Assembly: GCF_003363435.1 (NCBI RefSeq)
Contig: NZ_QRCT01000014.1
Location: forward strand, 59,332-123,331
DNA from: Anaerosacchariphilus polymeriproducens
GTDB lineage: Bacteria; Bacillota; Clostridia; Lachnospirales; Lachnospiraceae
DNA length: 64,000 nt
Reading direction: 5' to 3'
Shown: positions 53,001-61,538 of the stretch, in pieces
Layout: every line of letters begins with the position of its first letter
Numbering within the stretch: position 1 is the stretch's first letter
Made by a program: the position numbers and the translations under genes
Notes under the pieces: generated by a model
Told to the model about the DNA's origin: nothing
The model's database searches: none
The model's input: only the letters and a program-made list of their open reading frames with translations

Positions 53001-54588
53001 AATTGGATTTTTCACCACCATTACGATTGGTAATAATGTTATAAATGAATTCTAATAAAACGTTTTTACTCTCTTTATCACAAACAATATTTCGTCTGTC
53101 ATATTGCTTGCTGTTTACATGAAGAAGCCATTTGATCCATTGGTAGTTCTCAATTTCATCTCCTTCAAATATGTAGAACAACTTCACTTCGTTATGGTAA
53201 TGACGGGTCACAATGTCTACCGTAAGTGTCCGTCCAAAGTTCCATAACCATTCTTTTTTCCCAACCACACCGATTGCATTATTACTATTTAAATCGGTCA
53301 CTAATGGCGCATCATCCAGATATTCATATTCTTCTTTCAGTTGTTCCGGTATTTCCTGTAAAGGATCTTTTGTATTTTTCTTTTCTTCCTCATGAATGGA
53401 TATTTCATAACCGGACTTTCGACATCCATGACCGATACGGACTTGAAGGAAATCTTTATGCTCCATATCTTTCTCAAATAATCTCTTATCAAATTCCTTT
53501 ACTAGACGGAGATTCTCATTTGTCTCTAAATAAGTCTTTTCTAACAGCTCTTTTTCTTCATTTTGCTTTTTCTGGATATCAGACTTTTTCTTTTCGATAT
53601 ACTCTGCATAATCTTCTTCCCGTTCTTTTACTTTCTGCTTGTAATCCTTCTTATCGGTGATCATTGTAATAATCGTCGTCAATAATCCGACTCCTACCAT
53701 TGCTCCGCTATAAATTACAAACATTCCGCTACCGCCCATCATAGAACGCAGTCCTACCATAATAAAAAGGCTGAGAAGTAACGGCAATACTCTTAAAAAT
53801 GGATTTTTATTGGGTACATCCGGCTTTGCATCAACTGATAAGATATCAATCTTTTCATCAGGAAGTTCATATTGAATTCGAGTGTTTCTTATAAAATATG
53901 GATATTCCATATGGTTTTGGCTTTCCAAATGAATTTCAAACGGAAGTGTCGTCTTTAATCGCTCCTGGTCGCTTGTAGTATATAGCTTCCCACCTTTAAA
54001 GTAGAAACTATAACCGGATAACATAAAGAAATCATATTCTTTTATCAATGTTTTGGAACGAATTATGGTTCCATTTACATAAACACCGATTCTTATCCCT
54101 TTATCATCTACCTCTAGAGAATCACCATTTTTCCTAACCTCAATTGACTCCTGGCCTACCAGTTCATCTTTTAAGAAAATATGGCAGTCTTGTCTCCCCC
54201 CAATTTGGAATTCATTCACTTGTGAAATGTCAATTTCACATTGGTAATTTCTGATTTCTTTATCAAAATCAATGGAAAACAATAACTGAAATAATGGAAT
54301 ACTTCTTTGGGACTTTATCCAAAGTTCGTCCCCATGTCTCATCTCTCTTGAATACAACTTCGCTATTTCATCCTGGGTAATGAACGTGTTTTTTTCGTCT
54401 TCTACCGCCCAGCCTGTATCTGTTTTACGTATTTTGATAGAAAACTCTTCGAAAAAGAGTTCCTTTCGAAAACGTATATCACAGCCTTTGATATTTCCAA
54501 TTCGAATAACAGGCTTGCTCTCTTCGGTTAATGTGAACTCCTGATACAAGTTATTTCCTGTTAAAATTATCTTATAATTTTCCCTCAT
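50032..54588 (-). CDS. essC: Type VII secretion ATPase EssC (FtsK/SpoIIIE family)
   Basis: A 1518-residue motor of the ESX/Yuk secretion system. Two FHA-like domains (about 1-95 and 110-205) are followed by a paired transmembrane segment (about 265-283 and 288-310). ATPase domain one has Walker A GTTGSGKS (700-707) and Walker B LIIIVDEFAEL. Domain two has GSAMTGKT (1031-1038). A third domain reads GIMGRDAEKRYN where a Walker A should be, so it is probably inactive. The ATG at 54588 follows GGAG; an earlier start would overlap yukD. Toxin genes follow directly. Confidence 0.95.
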   Translation of the reverse strand: MRENYKIILTGNNLYQEFTLTEESKPVIRIGNIKGCDIRFRKELFFEEFSIKIRKTDTGWAVEDEKNTFITQDEIAKLYSREMRHGDELWIKSQRSIPLFQLLFSIDFDKEIRNYQCEIDISQVNEFQIGGRQDCHIFLKDELVGQESIEVRKNGDSLEVDDKGIRIGVYVNGTIIRSKTLIKEYDFFMLSGYSFYFKGGKLYTTSDQERLKTTLPFEIHLESQNHMEYPYFIRNTRIQYELPDEKIDILSVDAKPDVPNKNPFLRVLPLLLSLFIMVGLRSMMGGSGMFVIYSGAMVGVGLLTTIITMITDKKDYKQKVKEREEDYAEYIEKKKSDIQKKQNEEKELLEKTYLETNENLRLVKEFDKRLFEKDMEHKDFLQVRIGHGCRKSGYEISIHEEEKKNTKDPLQEIPEQLKEEYEYLDDAPLVTDLNSNNAIGVVGKKEWLWNFGRTLTVDIVTRHYHNEVKLFYIFEGDEIENYQWIKWLLHVNSKQYDRRNIVCDKESKNVLLEFIYNIITNRNGGEKSNSKTFDTKYIVFVYDTQAILDHPISKYIKNANECGFTFVFFTEYEEFLPYGCKEVIRLVSEKEGKRIVAEKAQDIDSFIYESVEDTQIKRFARKMSPIYIKEVNLDSELTKNITLYQMLKIFSVQDINYGSNWANSKVYETMAAPLGVRMKNELVFLDLHEKYHGPHGLVAGTTGSGKSEILQSYILSMAIQFHPYDVGFVLIDFKGGGMLNQFKQLPHLMGTITNIDGREIDRSLKSIKAELLKRQSVFSEYNVNHIDQYIKLCKSGKGGVPLPHLIIIVDEFAELKTEYPDFMKELISAARIGRSLGVHLILATQKPSGVVDAQIWSNSKFKLCLKVQTKEDSNEVLKTGLAAEIVEPGRAYLQVGNNEIFELFQSAYSGASVSGFAEVTNEFELSMVDFGGRRKVIYSNKNKKKDKEAITQLDAIVESLHDYCEDNQIELLSGICLKPLETQIFLSELKPVKKDLQQGILLNIGIYDDPEMQVQEEVVLDISSSNTFIAGSAMTGKTTMLQTILYALVENYSPQEVNVYILDFGTMALKVFEKAHQVGGVILSSEEERIKNFIKMMDEEMVSRKIALLEKNVGTFSAYKEAGYSDLPQVLIFVDNVVAFKEYYQDYFENFMAISREGLSLGINLILTSSQSNALNYKMMANFGTRFSLVQNEKGDYSSLFERCKMEPRETEGRGLFMMDKRILEFQTALCVEGEKEFIRNEKIAQFIQEMNQQYENQFAKPIPEVPKVLNVNELMRFAGDMKEHRNEIPFAIDFSTISMQYVKMLTAGIFGIMGRDAEKRYNLVRYLIEYLNNKNNQISSKIYVIDGVQRQLQAMENLESVVKYSFNPRDIESILNEVAEILENRKKELYENPESLEDAEFIVILLENSDVFEEFEENFQANDLFKNIVQNLKKYRVLFIFSDVPNIVAGYGTPESIKLIRAESTMVMFENLNLVKMYDFSVKTLRENTAPLQGMEGYLIQEGEMEKVKVVDYEGIE

Positions 54589-54611
54589 AGTTTGCTCCGC
54601 TTTCTTTTGTA

Positions 54612-54860
54612 TTAAATACGAATAATAGTTCCATTTACAATTCCACACTCTTCTAATTTCTGAGTACTGGTAAAAAATCCAATGGGATGTTCTGTTTTTA
54701 AATGACAGGTATTAATGTTTGATGTATCCTGTTCCAATTGAAAGGCTTGATTGACTGCACACACAAGTTCATATACAGAAATATCAAGAGGTACTTCTAT
54801 GTCCACAACTTGATTGTATTTTGTTAAATTTAACTCCACAATAGCTTTGTTCGGTTTCAT
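54612..54860 (-). CDS. yukD: Ubiquitin-like type VII secretion protein YukD/EsaB
   Basis: An 82-residue beta-grasp protein: AIVELNLTKYNQVVDIEVPL, then a helix VYELVCAVNQAFQL and a final strand GIVNGTIIRI, the YukD fold. It lacks the C-terminal Gly-Gly of ubiquitin, so it is not a conjugating modifier. It is directly upstream of essC, as in other Firmicute systems, where YukD/EsaB is required for secretion. Confidence 0.9.
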   Translation of the reverse strand: MKPNKAIVELNLTKYNQVVDIEVPLDISVYELVCAVNQAFQLEQDTSNINTCHLKTEHPIGFFTSTQKLEECGIVNGTIIRI

Positions 54861-54871
54861 CCTTTTTCCTC

Positions 54872-57241
54872 CTATTTCTCAACAAGATTTAATTTCAGAT
54901 TATTCTTAAAGTCGGGTACGACCCCGTTAGCCACATATACTTTCTTCAAATTTTTACATCCTTCAAAAGCCATCTCATCCAAATCTGTCAGACCACTTGA
55001 CAAACTGATGCTGCTAATTGCATCACACTGATAAAATGCACGATAATCAATTTTCGTTAATTTGTCAGACATCGTCACACTTACCAAGCTGCTGCATCCT
55101 GAATATGTATCTTCACTTATTTCAACGATACTTTCCGGAAGATAAATTGCTTTCAATTTTTTACAATTTAAGAATGCTCCTTTTCCAATGGTTCCGATTG
55201 AATCATTTAAATTCATTTGCTCCAAAGAAGTACATTCTGCAAAAGCGTTTTCTTCTATGGAAGAAACGGAATCTGGAAGGCTAATCGTTTTTAAGCCCTT
55301 GCAACCATAAAAGGCTTCTTTTCCAATCTTACTTAAACCATCTGAAAACTTAATCTTCGTTAAATTAGTGCAATTATAAAAAGCTCCTGCTCCTAAAATC
55401 TTTACACTTTTGGATAATGTGATATTTTGTACCGTTTGATTATCTGCGAATGCACCGCCGATGCAGTTTACTTCTTCAGGAATCTTTACTTTTTGTTTAT
55501 TTCCATTATATTTATAAAGAATATTGTCCCCTAGAATTATAAAATCCCCTGTCTTAGATGCAATCCATTGAGTATCTTTAAATGCATCTTTCCCTATTTC
55601 TGTAACACTCTTAGGAATTTTTAACTTATTAATATTGTTACAAGATAAAAAGGCATTTTCTCCAATATAAGTAACACTATCCGGTATGCTGACATTTCCC
55701 AGATTTGAACATCCCTGGAATGTATTTTCTTCTATCCTCTCCACACCAATTGGAATTGAAACGGCCGTTAAACTATTGCAGCCTTTAAACGCACTCTCTC
55801 CAATCGTTCGCAGACTGGTCGGAAGTTTAACTGTCTGTAAGGAACTACACCCTGCAAAACCTTCCTGCTCTATATCAATTACCGTCTCCGGAACCGTTAT
55901 TTTTCTAATTAATTTATTGTTTTTAAACGCCGAACGAGCAATTTTAACAATATCATTTGGAACCTTGACATTGGCCTCTTTCCCCGTATATCCAATCAAT
56001 ATATTATTATTTAGTATAATAAAACCATTTACTTCTTTCATTTCTTTAAATATTCGTGCTCCTCTTAATGGTGTCAGAGCTAAAGTCTCCTTAAAGTGTT
56101 CATACTTATCTAAATATTCTTTCCATGCCTTTTTATATTTGGGATAATAATTGTTAACAATAAATTCTGCACATTGGAAAGCCGATTCTTCTTGCTTATT
56201 CGCACCAAGTTCAAAATAATTGTTAGCAGTAACTGTCTTTTCACCCGATGTTAACTGATAATCGATATGTAATTTATAATCATTTTTCTTTCCATTTTGA
56301 AATTTCCCCAATACAATGTCACTCTGCACTTTGTTTTTTTCAAACGTTCCATTAATCGTTAGGGAATATCGATTCTTACTTTTCCCATTGTCTAGTGTAA
56401 GATATAAATCACTGGTTCCATATGATTTTTCTTTATCATAAAAAGTTCCACCCAAATTTATTTTGGTAACAGCTCCTTTATAATTCGCATAAAGGTAGCA
56501 TTCCGTTTCCCCAATTTGATCTGCATCATTTATATAAAAATTGATTTCTACATCCTCTAAAAGTAAGAAATCTTTTTGATATTTCGTTATTTTTTTCAAT
56601 ACAGTTCCTAAGTTTTTATCTGCATCCATCGTTTCAGATGCACTCTTAAGAAACTTTTCTACTTCTTCTTTCTTTAAAATTACTGTTATTTTCTTGAGTT
56701 CTTTACTTTTTCCTTCTTTATACTGTTTCACTTTTCCACCTTTTTTGACATTAATATGTTTTATGGTGGACTTCCAAATAGTATGTAAATCTTTATTTAA
56801 ATTTTTGATGTCTAAAATCACATTATCTTCTTGATACTGCTTCTGAAAATCTACATTTAAATCTTTTGTCAGTTGTTCTCTAAGTACCGTTTTCTCAAAA
56901 CCAAAGTTTTCTATTCCTCCCTGAGGTATGCTTATTGTATACTGCTGTGCATTCTGTCCTGCGATTATGGAAATCTCTTTTTTCGTATTCGGAAAAAAAC
57001 AAAGTTTCGCTTCTTCCCAGTATTGTGTATCTTGTCCTAGTTTATCACGATTTTTACAAGTCAGATTCAGCCAGCTGTTTTCATAAACTTTCTGTTCATT
57101 GTTCATTATTCTTTTTAAATATAATTCCGGGCTTACCCTGTATAGGATATCTGTTCCCCAAAACTTATTAATTATAAAGATTATGCCTGCTATGACGAGT
57201 ACCGGTAACAGGATTTTACCAATTGTTTTTAATATTTTCAT
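54872..57241 (-). CDS. Membrane-anchored BspA-type leucine-rich repeat protein
   Basis: A 789-residue protein. One N-terminal transmembrane segment (about residues 9-26) anchors an outer domain (30-415) I do not recognise, with TLDNGKSKNRYSLTINGTF. Residues 418-780 are about fourteen LRR_5/BspA repeats such as GFAGCSSLQTVKLPTSLRTI. BspA repeats mediate binding to proteins or host cells. It sits 11 bases before yukD inside the type VII operon, so it may be a structural or surface part of the system; no EssB-like domain is seen. GAGGT precedes the ATG. Confidence 0.88.
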   Translation of the reverse strand: MKILKTIGKILLPVLVIAGIIFIINKFWGTDILYRVSPELYLKRIMNNEQKVYENSWLNLTCKNRDKLGQDTQYWEEAKLCFFPNTKKEISIIAGQNAQQYTISIPQGGIENFGFEKTVLREQLTKDLNVDFQKQYQEDNVILDIKNLNKDLHTIWKSTIKHINVKKGGKVKQYKEGKSKELKKITVILKKEEVEKFLKSASETMDADKNLGTVLKKITKYQKDFLLLEDVEINFYINDADQIGETECYLYANYKGAVTKINLGGTFYDKEKSYGTSDLYLTLDNGKSKNRYSLTINGTFEKNKVQSDIVLGKFQNGKKNDYKLHIDYQLTSGEKTVTANNYFELGANKQEESAFQCAEFIVNNYYPKYKKAWKEYLDKYEHFKETLALTPLRGARIFKEMKEVNGFIILNNNILIGYTGKEANVKVPNDIVKIARSAFKNNKLIRKITVPETVIDIEQEGFAGCSSLQTVKLPTSLRTIGESAFKGCNSLTAVSIPIGVERIEENTFQGCSNLGNVSIPDSVTYIGENAFLSCNNINKLKIPKSVTEIGKDAFKDTQWIASKTGDFIILGDNILYKYNGNKQKVKIPEEVNCIGGAFADNQTVQNITLSKSVKILGAGAFYNCTNLTKIKFSDGLSKIGKEAFYGCKGLKTISLPDSVSSIEENAFAECTSLEQMNLNDSIGTIGKGAFLNCKKLKAIYLPESIVEISEDTYSGCSSLVSVTMSDKLTKIDYRAFYQCDAISSISLSSGLTDLDEMAFEGCKNLKKVYVANGVVPDFKNNLKLNLVEK

Positions 57242-57254
57242 AACGTACCTCTAT

Positions 57255-58286
57255 CTATCTTATTCCAAAATCAAAGACACCTTCATGTAGTATTGTAATT
57301 TCTCCATCGATAACATCTTTTCGATATAACTGTTTCTTCTCATTAATACCATAACTGTAATTTTCATCTTTCACAATTACTTCCGTAGTATCTTTCTGAG
57401 TGGTATTCATAATAAGATCATCTTCTAAATATCCGAACTTAATTAAATCAACATTTCCAGTCATGCTTTTCCAACTGTTTTCTTTTTTTGCAGAAAGACT
57501 TAATACATTACTCTTTATCTTTTGAGGGGAATCTTCCTTTTTTAAATTTACATGATACAGCTCTTTATTCTCTTGTAAAAAGTAAAAGGTATTACTTTCT
57601 TCAAATACTATGCACTGCGTTACCTTATTTCCAACTAATTGCTTGTTTTTACGATTCCAGCGCACCAATTCCCCTTCTTTATCCAGATACATAATCGTTC
57701 CTATATCTGTTATATAAAGAAGTTTATTAATGTCTATATTTTCGTCTATTATCATGTTCCCTGTATCTTTTACCTGTATTAAATTTAATGATAATTGGTT
57801 TTGTAGATTGGTAATAACACCTATGTATTCGTTTGAATTGCTCATTATCACCTGTACAATCTGCCCCTTCAAATCCAAAGAAACTTCCTTTTTTCTTCCT
57901 TCTAGATCACTTAGGATATAGTTTCCATATTCGTAACTTAAAACTCCCTGATTGCTAACTGCCAACATAGCTTTTCTATCTGCTGTCACTCTTTCATTAT
58001 CGCAATATACTTCATGATATTGATTTTCAAACCAGAGATGTGTCGTGCTTTCGTAATGTTTTAATACTTGTATCAAACATATCACACTTAATACCAGTCC
58101 CACTGAACAAATACCAAATACTTTCAAGTACTTACTTTGGACCGGTTTTTCATGAACTATTTTTTCTGCATGATTGGATTCTGCATGATTCTCTTCTATT
58201 TTATCTTTCGGTTCTTCCGTAGAATATCCACAGATTGGACATTCTGTCCGATTTCCCATATCATAACCACATTTTAAACATAGCAT
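57255..58286 (-). CDS. Zinc-ribbon membrane protein of the type VII locus
   Basis: About 343 residues. A cytoplasmic zinc ribbon (Cys3, Cys6, Cys16, Cys19: CLKCGYD, CPICGY) is followed by a charged linker, one transmembrane segment (about 55-75) and an outer domain of repeated beta strands, with several LYHVNLK- and LVRWNRK-like units suggesting a beta-propeller (compare DUF5050-type). The start at 58286 follows GGAG; a longer GTG start is possible. It lies between the LRR genes in the operon. Function unknown; a sensor or assembly factor is a guess. Confidence 0.82.
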   Translation of the reverse strand: MLCLKCGYDMGNRTECPICGYSTEEPKDKIEENHAESNHAEKIVHEKPVQSKYLKVFGICSVGLVLSVICLIQVLKHYESTTHLWFENQYHEVYCDNERVTADRKAMLAVSNQGVLSYEYGNYILSDLEGRKKEVSLDLKGQIVQVIMSNSNEYIGVITNLQNQLSLNLIQVKDTGNMIIDENIDINKLLYITDIGTIMYLDKEGELVRWNRKNKQLVGNKVTQCIVFEESNTFYFLQENKELYHVNLKKEDSPQKIKSNVLSLSAKKENSWKSMTGNVDLIKFGYLEDDLIMNTTQKDTTEVIVKDENYSYGINEKKQLYRKDVIDGEITILHEGVFDFGIR

Positions 58287-58329
58287 ATGACCATTTCTCC
58301 ATTTCACAATTATTCATTCTTATCTCTAT

Positions 58330-59130
58330 TTATTCTTCAATTGCCTTGACTTCTGCTTTATATTCGTTTAATGCTTTTTTATAATACTCTATACTTTCTT
58401 TGGGAACATAAAAAGTTTTTAAAGAATTACATTTAACAAATACTTTTTCCTCCATATTAAGTTTCCGTGCGCGAATCGTAACTTCCTGTAAGTTAAGGCA
58501 AGAAGAGAAAGCTCCTTTTTCAATTACCTTTACACTTTCGGGCAAATCAACTTTTTTAAGACTTTTACAAAAACTAAAAGCAGCTTCCTCAATGAAAGAT
58601 AGTTTATCTCCAAATTTCAATTCAGCAACACTTGTAAAAACAAATGCACCGTTTCCAATTCTTTGCAATTCATTTGAAAAAGTAATTCCCTTTAGACTCT
58701 CGCAATAAGCAAATGCAGATTTATCTATCTCTTTTACAGAATCCGGCATAATTAGATCATTTAAATTCTTACAGGATATAAATGCTCCTTCCCCAATTCT
58801 AGAAACCATATATTCTTTATTTTTATAAGTTGCCTTGACAGGTATTGTGGAAGATTTAATCTTTTTACTTATACCCTCTTTATTATCTTCGCCCTCTACA
58901 TTTGTCAAGCATATCTCACTAGAAGCTAAGATTTCATAAGCATATTTACCATCCCAAAAATCTATCTTTTTGTCTGGCAATGACATTTCTTCTGTTACTT
59001 CATTCGACTGGTTTTCATTGTTATCGTATACGAATGTTTTATTTAAACTAGAATCTTTTGTATGGTTAGTCTGACAACCAACTAAAAAAACACCGGCAAA
59101 TGTAAGAATAACATAATTTCTTATTTTCAA
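58330..59130 (-). CDS. BspA-type leucine-rich repeat lipoprotein (copy 1)
   Basis: About 266 residues, starting at a TTG behind AAGGAGGG (a second TTG two codons upstream is closer to the site). Signal KIRNYVILTFAGVFLVGC has lipobox LVGC. A spacer domain with KIDFWDGKYAYEI precedes six LRR_5 units (AFISCKNL to VFVKCNSL). It ends YKAEVKAIEE. It is a tandem paralogue of the gene at 59152-59943 with an 80-bp near-identical 3' end. Confidence 0.85.
   Translation of the reverse strand: MKIRNYVILTFAGVFLVGCQTNHTKDSSLNKTFVYDNNENQSNEVTEEMSLPDKKIDFWDGKYAYEILASSEICLTNVEGEDNKEGISKKIKSSTIPVKATYKNKEYMVSRIGEGAFISCKNLNDLIMPDSVKEIDKSAFAYCESLKGITFSNELQRIGNGAFVFTSVAELKFGDKLSFIEEAAFSFCKSLKKVDLPESVKVIEKGAFSSCLNLQEVTIRARKLNMEEKVFVKCNSLKTFYVPKESIEYYKKALNEYKAEVKAIEE
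58335..58414. repeat. 80-bp direct repeat, copy 1
   Basis: Matches 59157-59236 with two mismatches. It encodes the shared C-terminus of the two LRR lipoproteins and marks a recent duplication or gene conversion. Confidence 0.85.
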
Positions 59131-59151
59131 TATCAAATGCCCTCCTTCAAT

Positions 59152-59943
59152 CTACTCTTCAATTGCCTTGACTTCTGCTTTATATTCGCTTAATGCTTTT
59201 TTATAATACTCTACACTTTCTTTGGGAACATAAAAAACTTTTAGCTTCTTACAACCATAAAAAACATTCTCTTCGATATTCAATTTAATAGCCCGTATAG
59301 TAACTGTTTCTAAATTTTTACACTCTCCAAAAGCATAAGGTGTTACCTTCTTTATACTCTTTGACAGGTCAAGTGATTTCAGTTTTGTGCAACATGCAAA
59401 ACCATTTTCATCAATTAGAATAATATTATCTAAAGTGATAGCACTGACATCTGCTCCAGAAAATGCACCATATTTAATCTCTTCTAAATTCTTAGAAAAC
59501 TGGATCTTTGATAGTTTCAGGCACTCTGCAAATGCATTTCGGTCTATTTCACGTATACTATTCGGCATATTTACTTCTTCAAGATTAGTACATAAATCAA
59601 AAGCTCCTTCGCCTATACCAGTTACATGATATTCTTTCTCTTTATTTTTTACATATTCTGGTATTTCAGCAATCTTTATCGATTTGCTTGTACCATTTTT
59701 GTTATCTTCACTTTCAACATTTGTAACCCAAACTTCATTATCACTTATTATTTGATATGCAAAATTTCCTTCCCAAAAATCCATCTTTTTATCTACAAAA
59801 GTTTTTTCTGCAGGCGTTTCATTTACTTCTTTAACAGTATCAAGAGAATTTTCTTTTCCTTGTATTGACTTATTCTGATTTCCTGCACAACCGGTTAATA
59901 ATATTCCAACTAATAGAATCACTCCTGATTTCGTCACTCTCAT
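59152..59943 (-). CDS. BspA-type leucine-rich repeat lipoprotein (copy 2)
   Basis: A 263-residue lipoprotein with signal MRVTKSGVILLVGI and lipobox LTGC (Cys19). The spacer domain KMDFWEGNFAYQI and six LRR_5 units mirror copy 1. The two have diverged in the middle, but the last 27 codons are nearly the same. The ATG overlaps the stop of the upstream zincin gene (ATGA), so the two are coupled. Extracellular display is expected; the partner is unknown. Confidence 0.88.
   Translation of the reverse strand: MRVTKSGVILLVGILLTGCAGNQNKSIQGKENSLDTVKEVNETPAEKTFVDKKMDFWEGNFAYQIISDNEVWVTNVESEDNKNGTSKSIKIAEIPEYVKNKEKEYHVTGIGEGAFDLCTNLEEVNMPNSIREIDRNAFAECLKLSKIQFSKNLEEIKYGAFSGADVSAITLDNIILIDENGFACCTKLKSLDLSKSIKKVTPYAFGECKNLETVTIRAIKLNIEENVFYGCKKLKVFYVPKESVEYYKKALSEYKAEVKAIEE
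59157..59236. repeat. 80-bp direct repeat, copy 2
   Basis: Partner of 58335-58414, same orientation, two mismatches. Confidence 0.85.
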
Positions 59944-61217
59944 TGTTCCATAGCCTCCTTCATCATTTTCAAATATTCATTATATGCATTTGGAAAACAC
60001 TTCTTTAACATTTCTATATCAGATGTATCTTGTGTTAATGTAATCTCTGTAAAATGTGCAAAGGCCTCTTTATTTAATCGATCCATATCCGGTCTCTTTA
60101 CAATAGACCCATCCGCTAATTTTACATCTTGATAATTCCAGTAGGAAGTGCTATGTCCATAACCTCCTGCCGTTTCATTGTTATTATATACAGCCCTCAT
60201 AATATCAGTAAACTCTGATACTTTTGCTGAGTCACCTGCTTCATTAATTATGTTAAGAATTGCTAAATTTCCTGATCCCTTCCCTTTAAAGATAAGCGAA
60301 TCCTGTACCAATGCATCATAAAACGACTGTCCATGATCACCTATCGAAATATATTCTAACGAAGCCGACCTCACATCTATATTACTATTAATATCAACAG
60401 CATTATTATCAAGCCAATGCGAATACTCATGGAACCATGTCGTATAAGGATTTCTAGGGTTGACCGATTCTTCACTAATATCTATATAAACCCCACTGGA
60501 AGTACTGATATAATGAGCCGTCTTGGTATAATCATCATCCATCACGATCCAATATGGAGAAAGTCGATAGTATGAATTACAAATGTTCTTTATTGTCTCG
60601 GTATCAAAATCCTTTAAAGCAGTATCAACTGCCGTACTGTTCAAAGATTCCCATAGTTTTCGATCAATTTCTTTCATATCTTCAAAAGGTATTTCATCCC
60701 TCCATGTGCCCAGATGCTCGTCCATAGCTTCTTCTAACTCTTTTGAGATCACATCCGTATCCAGCTGTGACATCTTAGATTCAAAATCTGCCAACAGCTT
60801 GCTGTCAATATATAAGTCTTTTATTACATCAAAAATTGAGGTGAAATCATTTGAGTTGATAGTTGCTGCACCTTTCGTAGCAATTTTAACATTTTGAGGA
60901 TTTAAATTGTATATTGATTTTACATATCCTTGAATTTGCTGATTAAACGGTTCGTCTAGCAGTTGAATGATTTCATCATGAATTTTCTCACTGAATACTT
61001 CTAACTGTTTTTCAATATCTTCTACTTCCTGAATAGCGGATTCGGTTAATGTACAATTAACCACCCCCACATCTCCCAGTGATTTTGCCAAAACATCTGC
61101 ATCCTCAGCTTCTCTTAATAAATTACGCAGACTATGAAACGCATTGTCATAACTCCCATTATTCCAATGACTTTTTTGTTCCTTCCAATTTTCATCAGTA
61201 CTCCTTAATGTCCTCAT
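59940..61217 (-). CDS. Zincin-motif protein, candidate type VII effector
   Basis: A 425-residue protein without a signal peptide. The helical N-terminus (1-200) contains NWKEQKSHW and several coiled-coil stretches, like a type VII carrier. The C-terminal half has the zinc protease motif HEYSH (HExxH, 263-267) in TTWFHEYSHWLDN, and EAFAHFTE about residues 385-392 as a likely third ligand region. It lies directly after the WXG100-like gene in the operon. AAGGGAG precedes the ATG. It may be a secreted protease toxin or a housekeeping component of the system; no separate immunity gene is obvious, unless the LRR lipoproteins serve that role. Confidence 0.8.
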   Translation of the reverse strand: MRTLRSTDENWKEQKSHWNNGSYDNAFHSLRNLLREAEDADVLAKSLGDVGVVNCTLTESAIQEVEDIEKQLEVFSEKIHDEIIQLLDEPFNQQIQGYVKSIYNLNPQNVKIATKGAATINSNDFTSIFDVIKDLYIDSKLLADFESKMSQLDTDVISKELEEAMDEHLGTWRDEIPFEDMKEIDRKLWESLNSTAVDTALKDFDTETIKNICNSYYRLSPYWIVMDDDYTKTAHYISTSSGVYIDISEESVNPRNPYTTWFHEYSHWLDNNAVDINSNIDVRSASLEYISIGDHGQSFYDALVQDSLIFKGKGSGNLAILNIINEAGDSAKVSEFTDIMRAVYNNNETAGGYGHSTSYWNYQDVKLADGSIVKRPDMDRLNKEAFAHFTEITLTQDTSDIEMLKKCFPNAYNEYLKMMKEAMEQ

Positions 61218-61229
61218 ATCAATCTCCCT

Positions 61230-61538
61230 TTATTTGGCCAATGTTGAAACAGAATTTCCACTTGCTCCATCAATTGCCTGCGACTCAGCATCAGTCAAAT
61301 TAATAAAATTCATAGTCACATCACAAAAATCAATTACTAGTTTCAAATGCCCTTCCAGCGGTGTGAAACTTTCTGTTAAGCCTGTAGAGGCGGCCCCTTT
61401 ATAATTGCTCTCAATGGATGCTTTTAAATCTTCGGTCTTTTTTACAATATCTGTAAGATTCGTTTTTAACGTTTGAAGCTGAGAAATTCTTTGTTGTAAA
61501 TATTCAGAATCGTATGAATTTTTATTTCCGTTGCTCAT
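61230..61538 (-). CDS. WXG100-like small secreted protein
   Basis: A 102-residue helical protein of WXG100 length. Two helices (about 10-48 and 58-90) flank YKGAASTGL, which replaces the usual WxG turn. It overlaps the end of the upstream gene by 17 bases. Probably a substrate or co-secreted partner of the system; assignment rests on size, helical pattern and location. Confidence 0.75.
   Translation of the reverse strand: MSNGNKNSYDSEYLQQRISQLQTLKTNLTDIVKKTEDLKASIESNYKGAASTGLTESFTPLEGHLKLVIDFCDVTMNFINLTDAESQAIDGASGNSVSTLAK

Noticed and set aside
53226..53660. Plus-strand open frames inside essC
   Set aside because: They overlap conserved EssC coding sequence, lack start signals and have no recognisable protein content.
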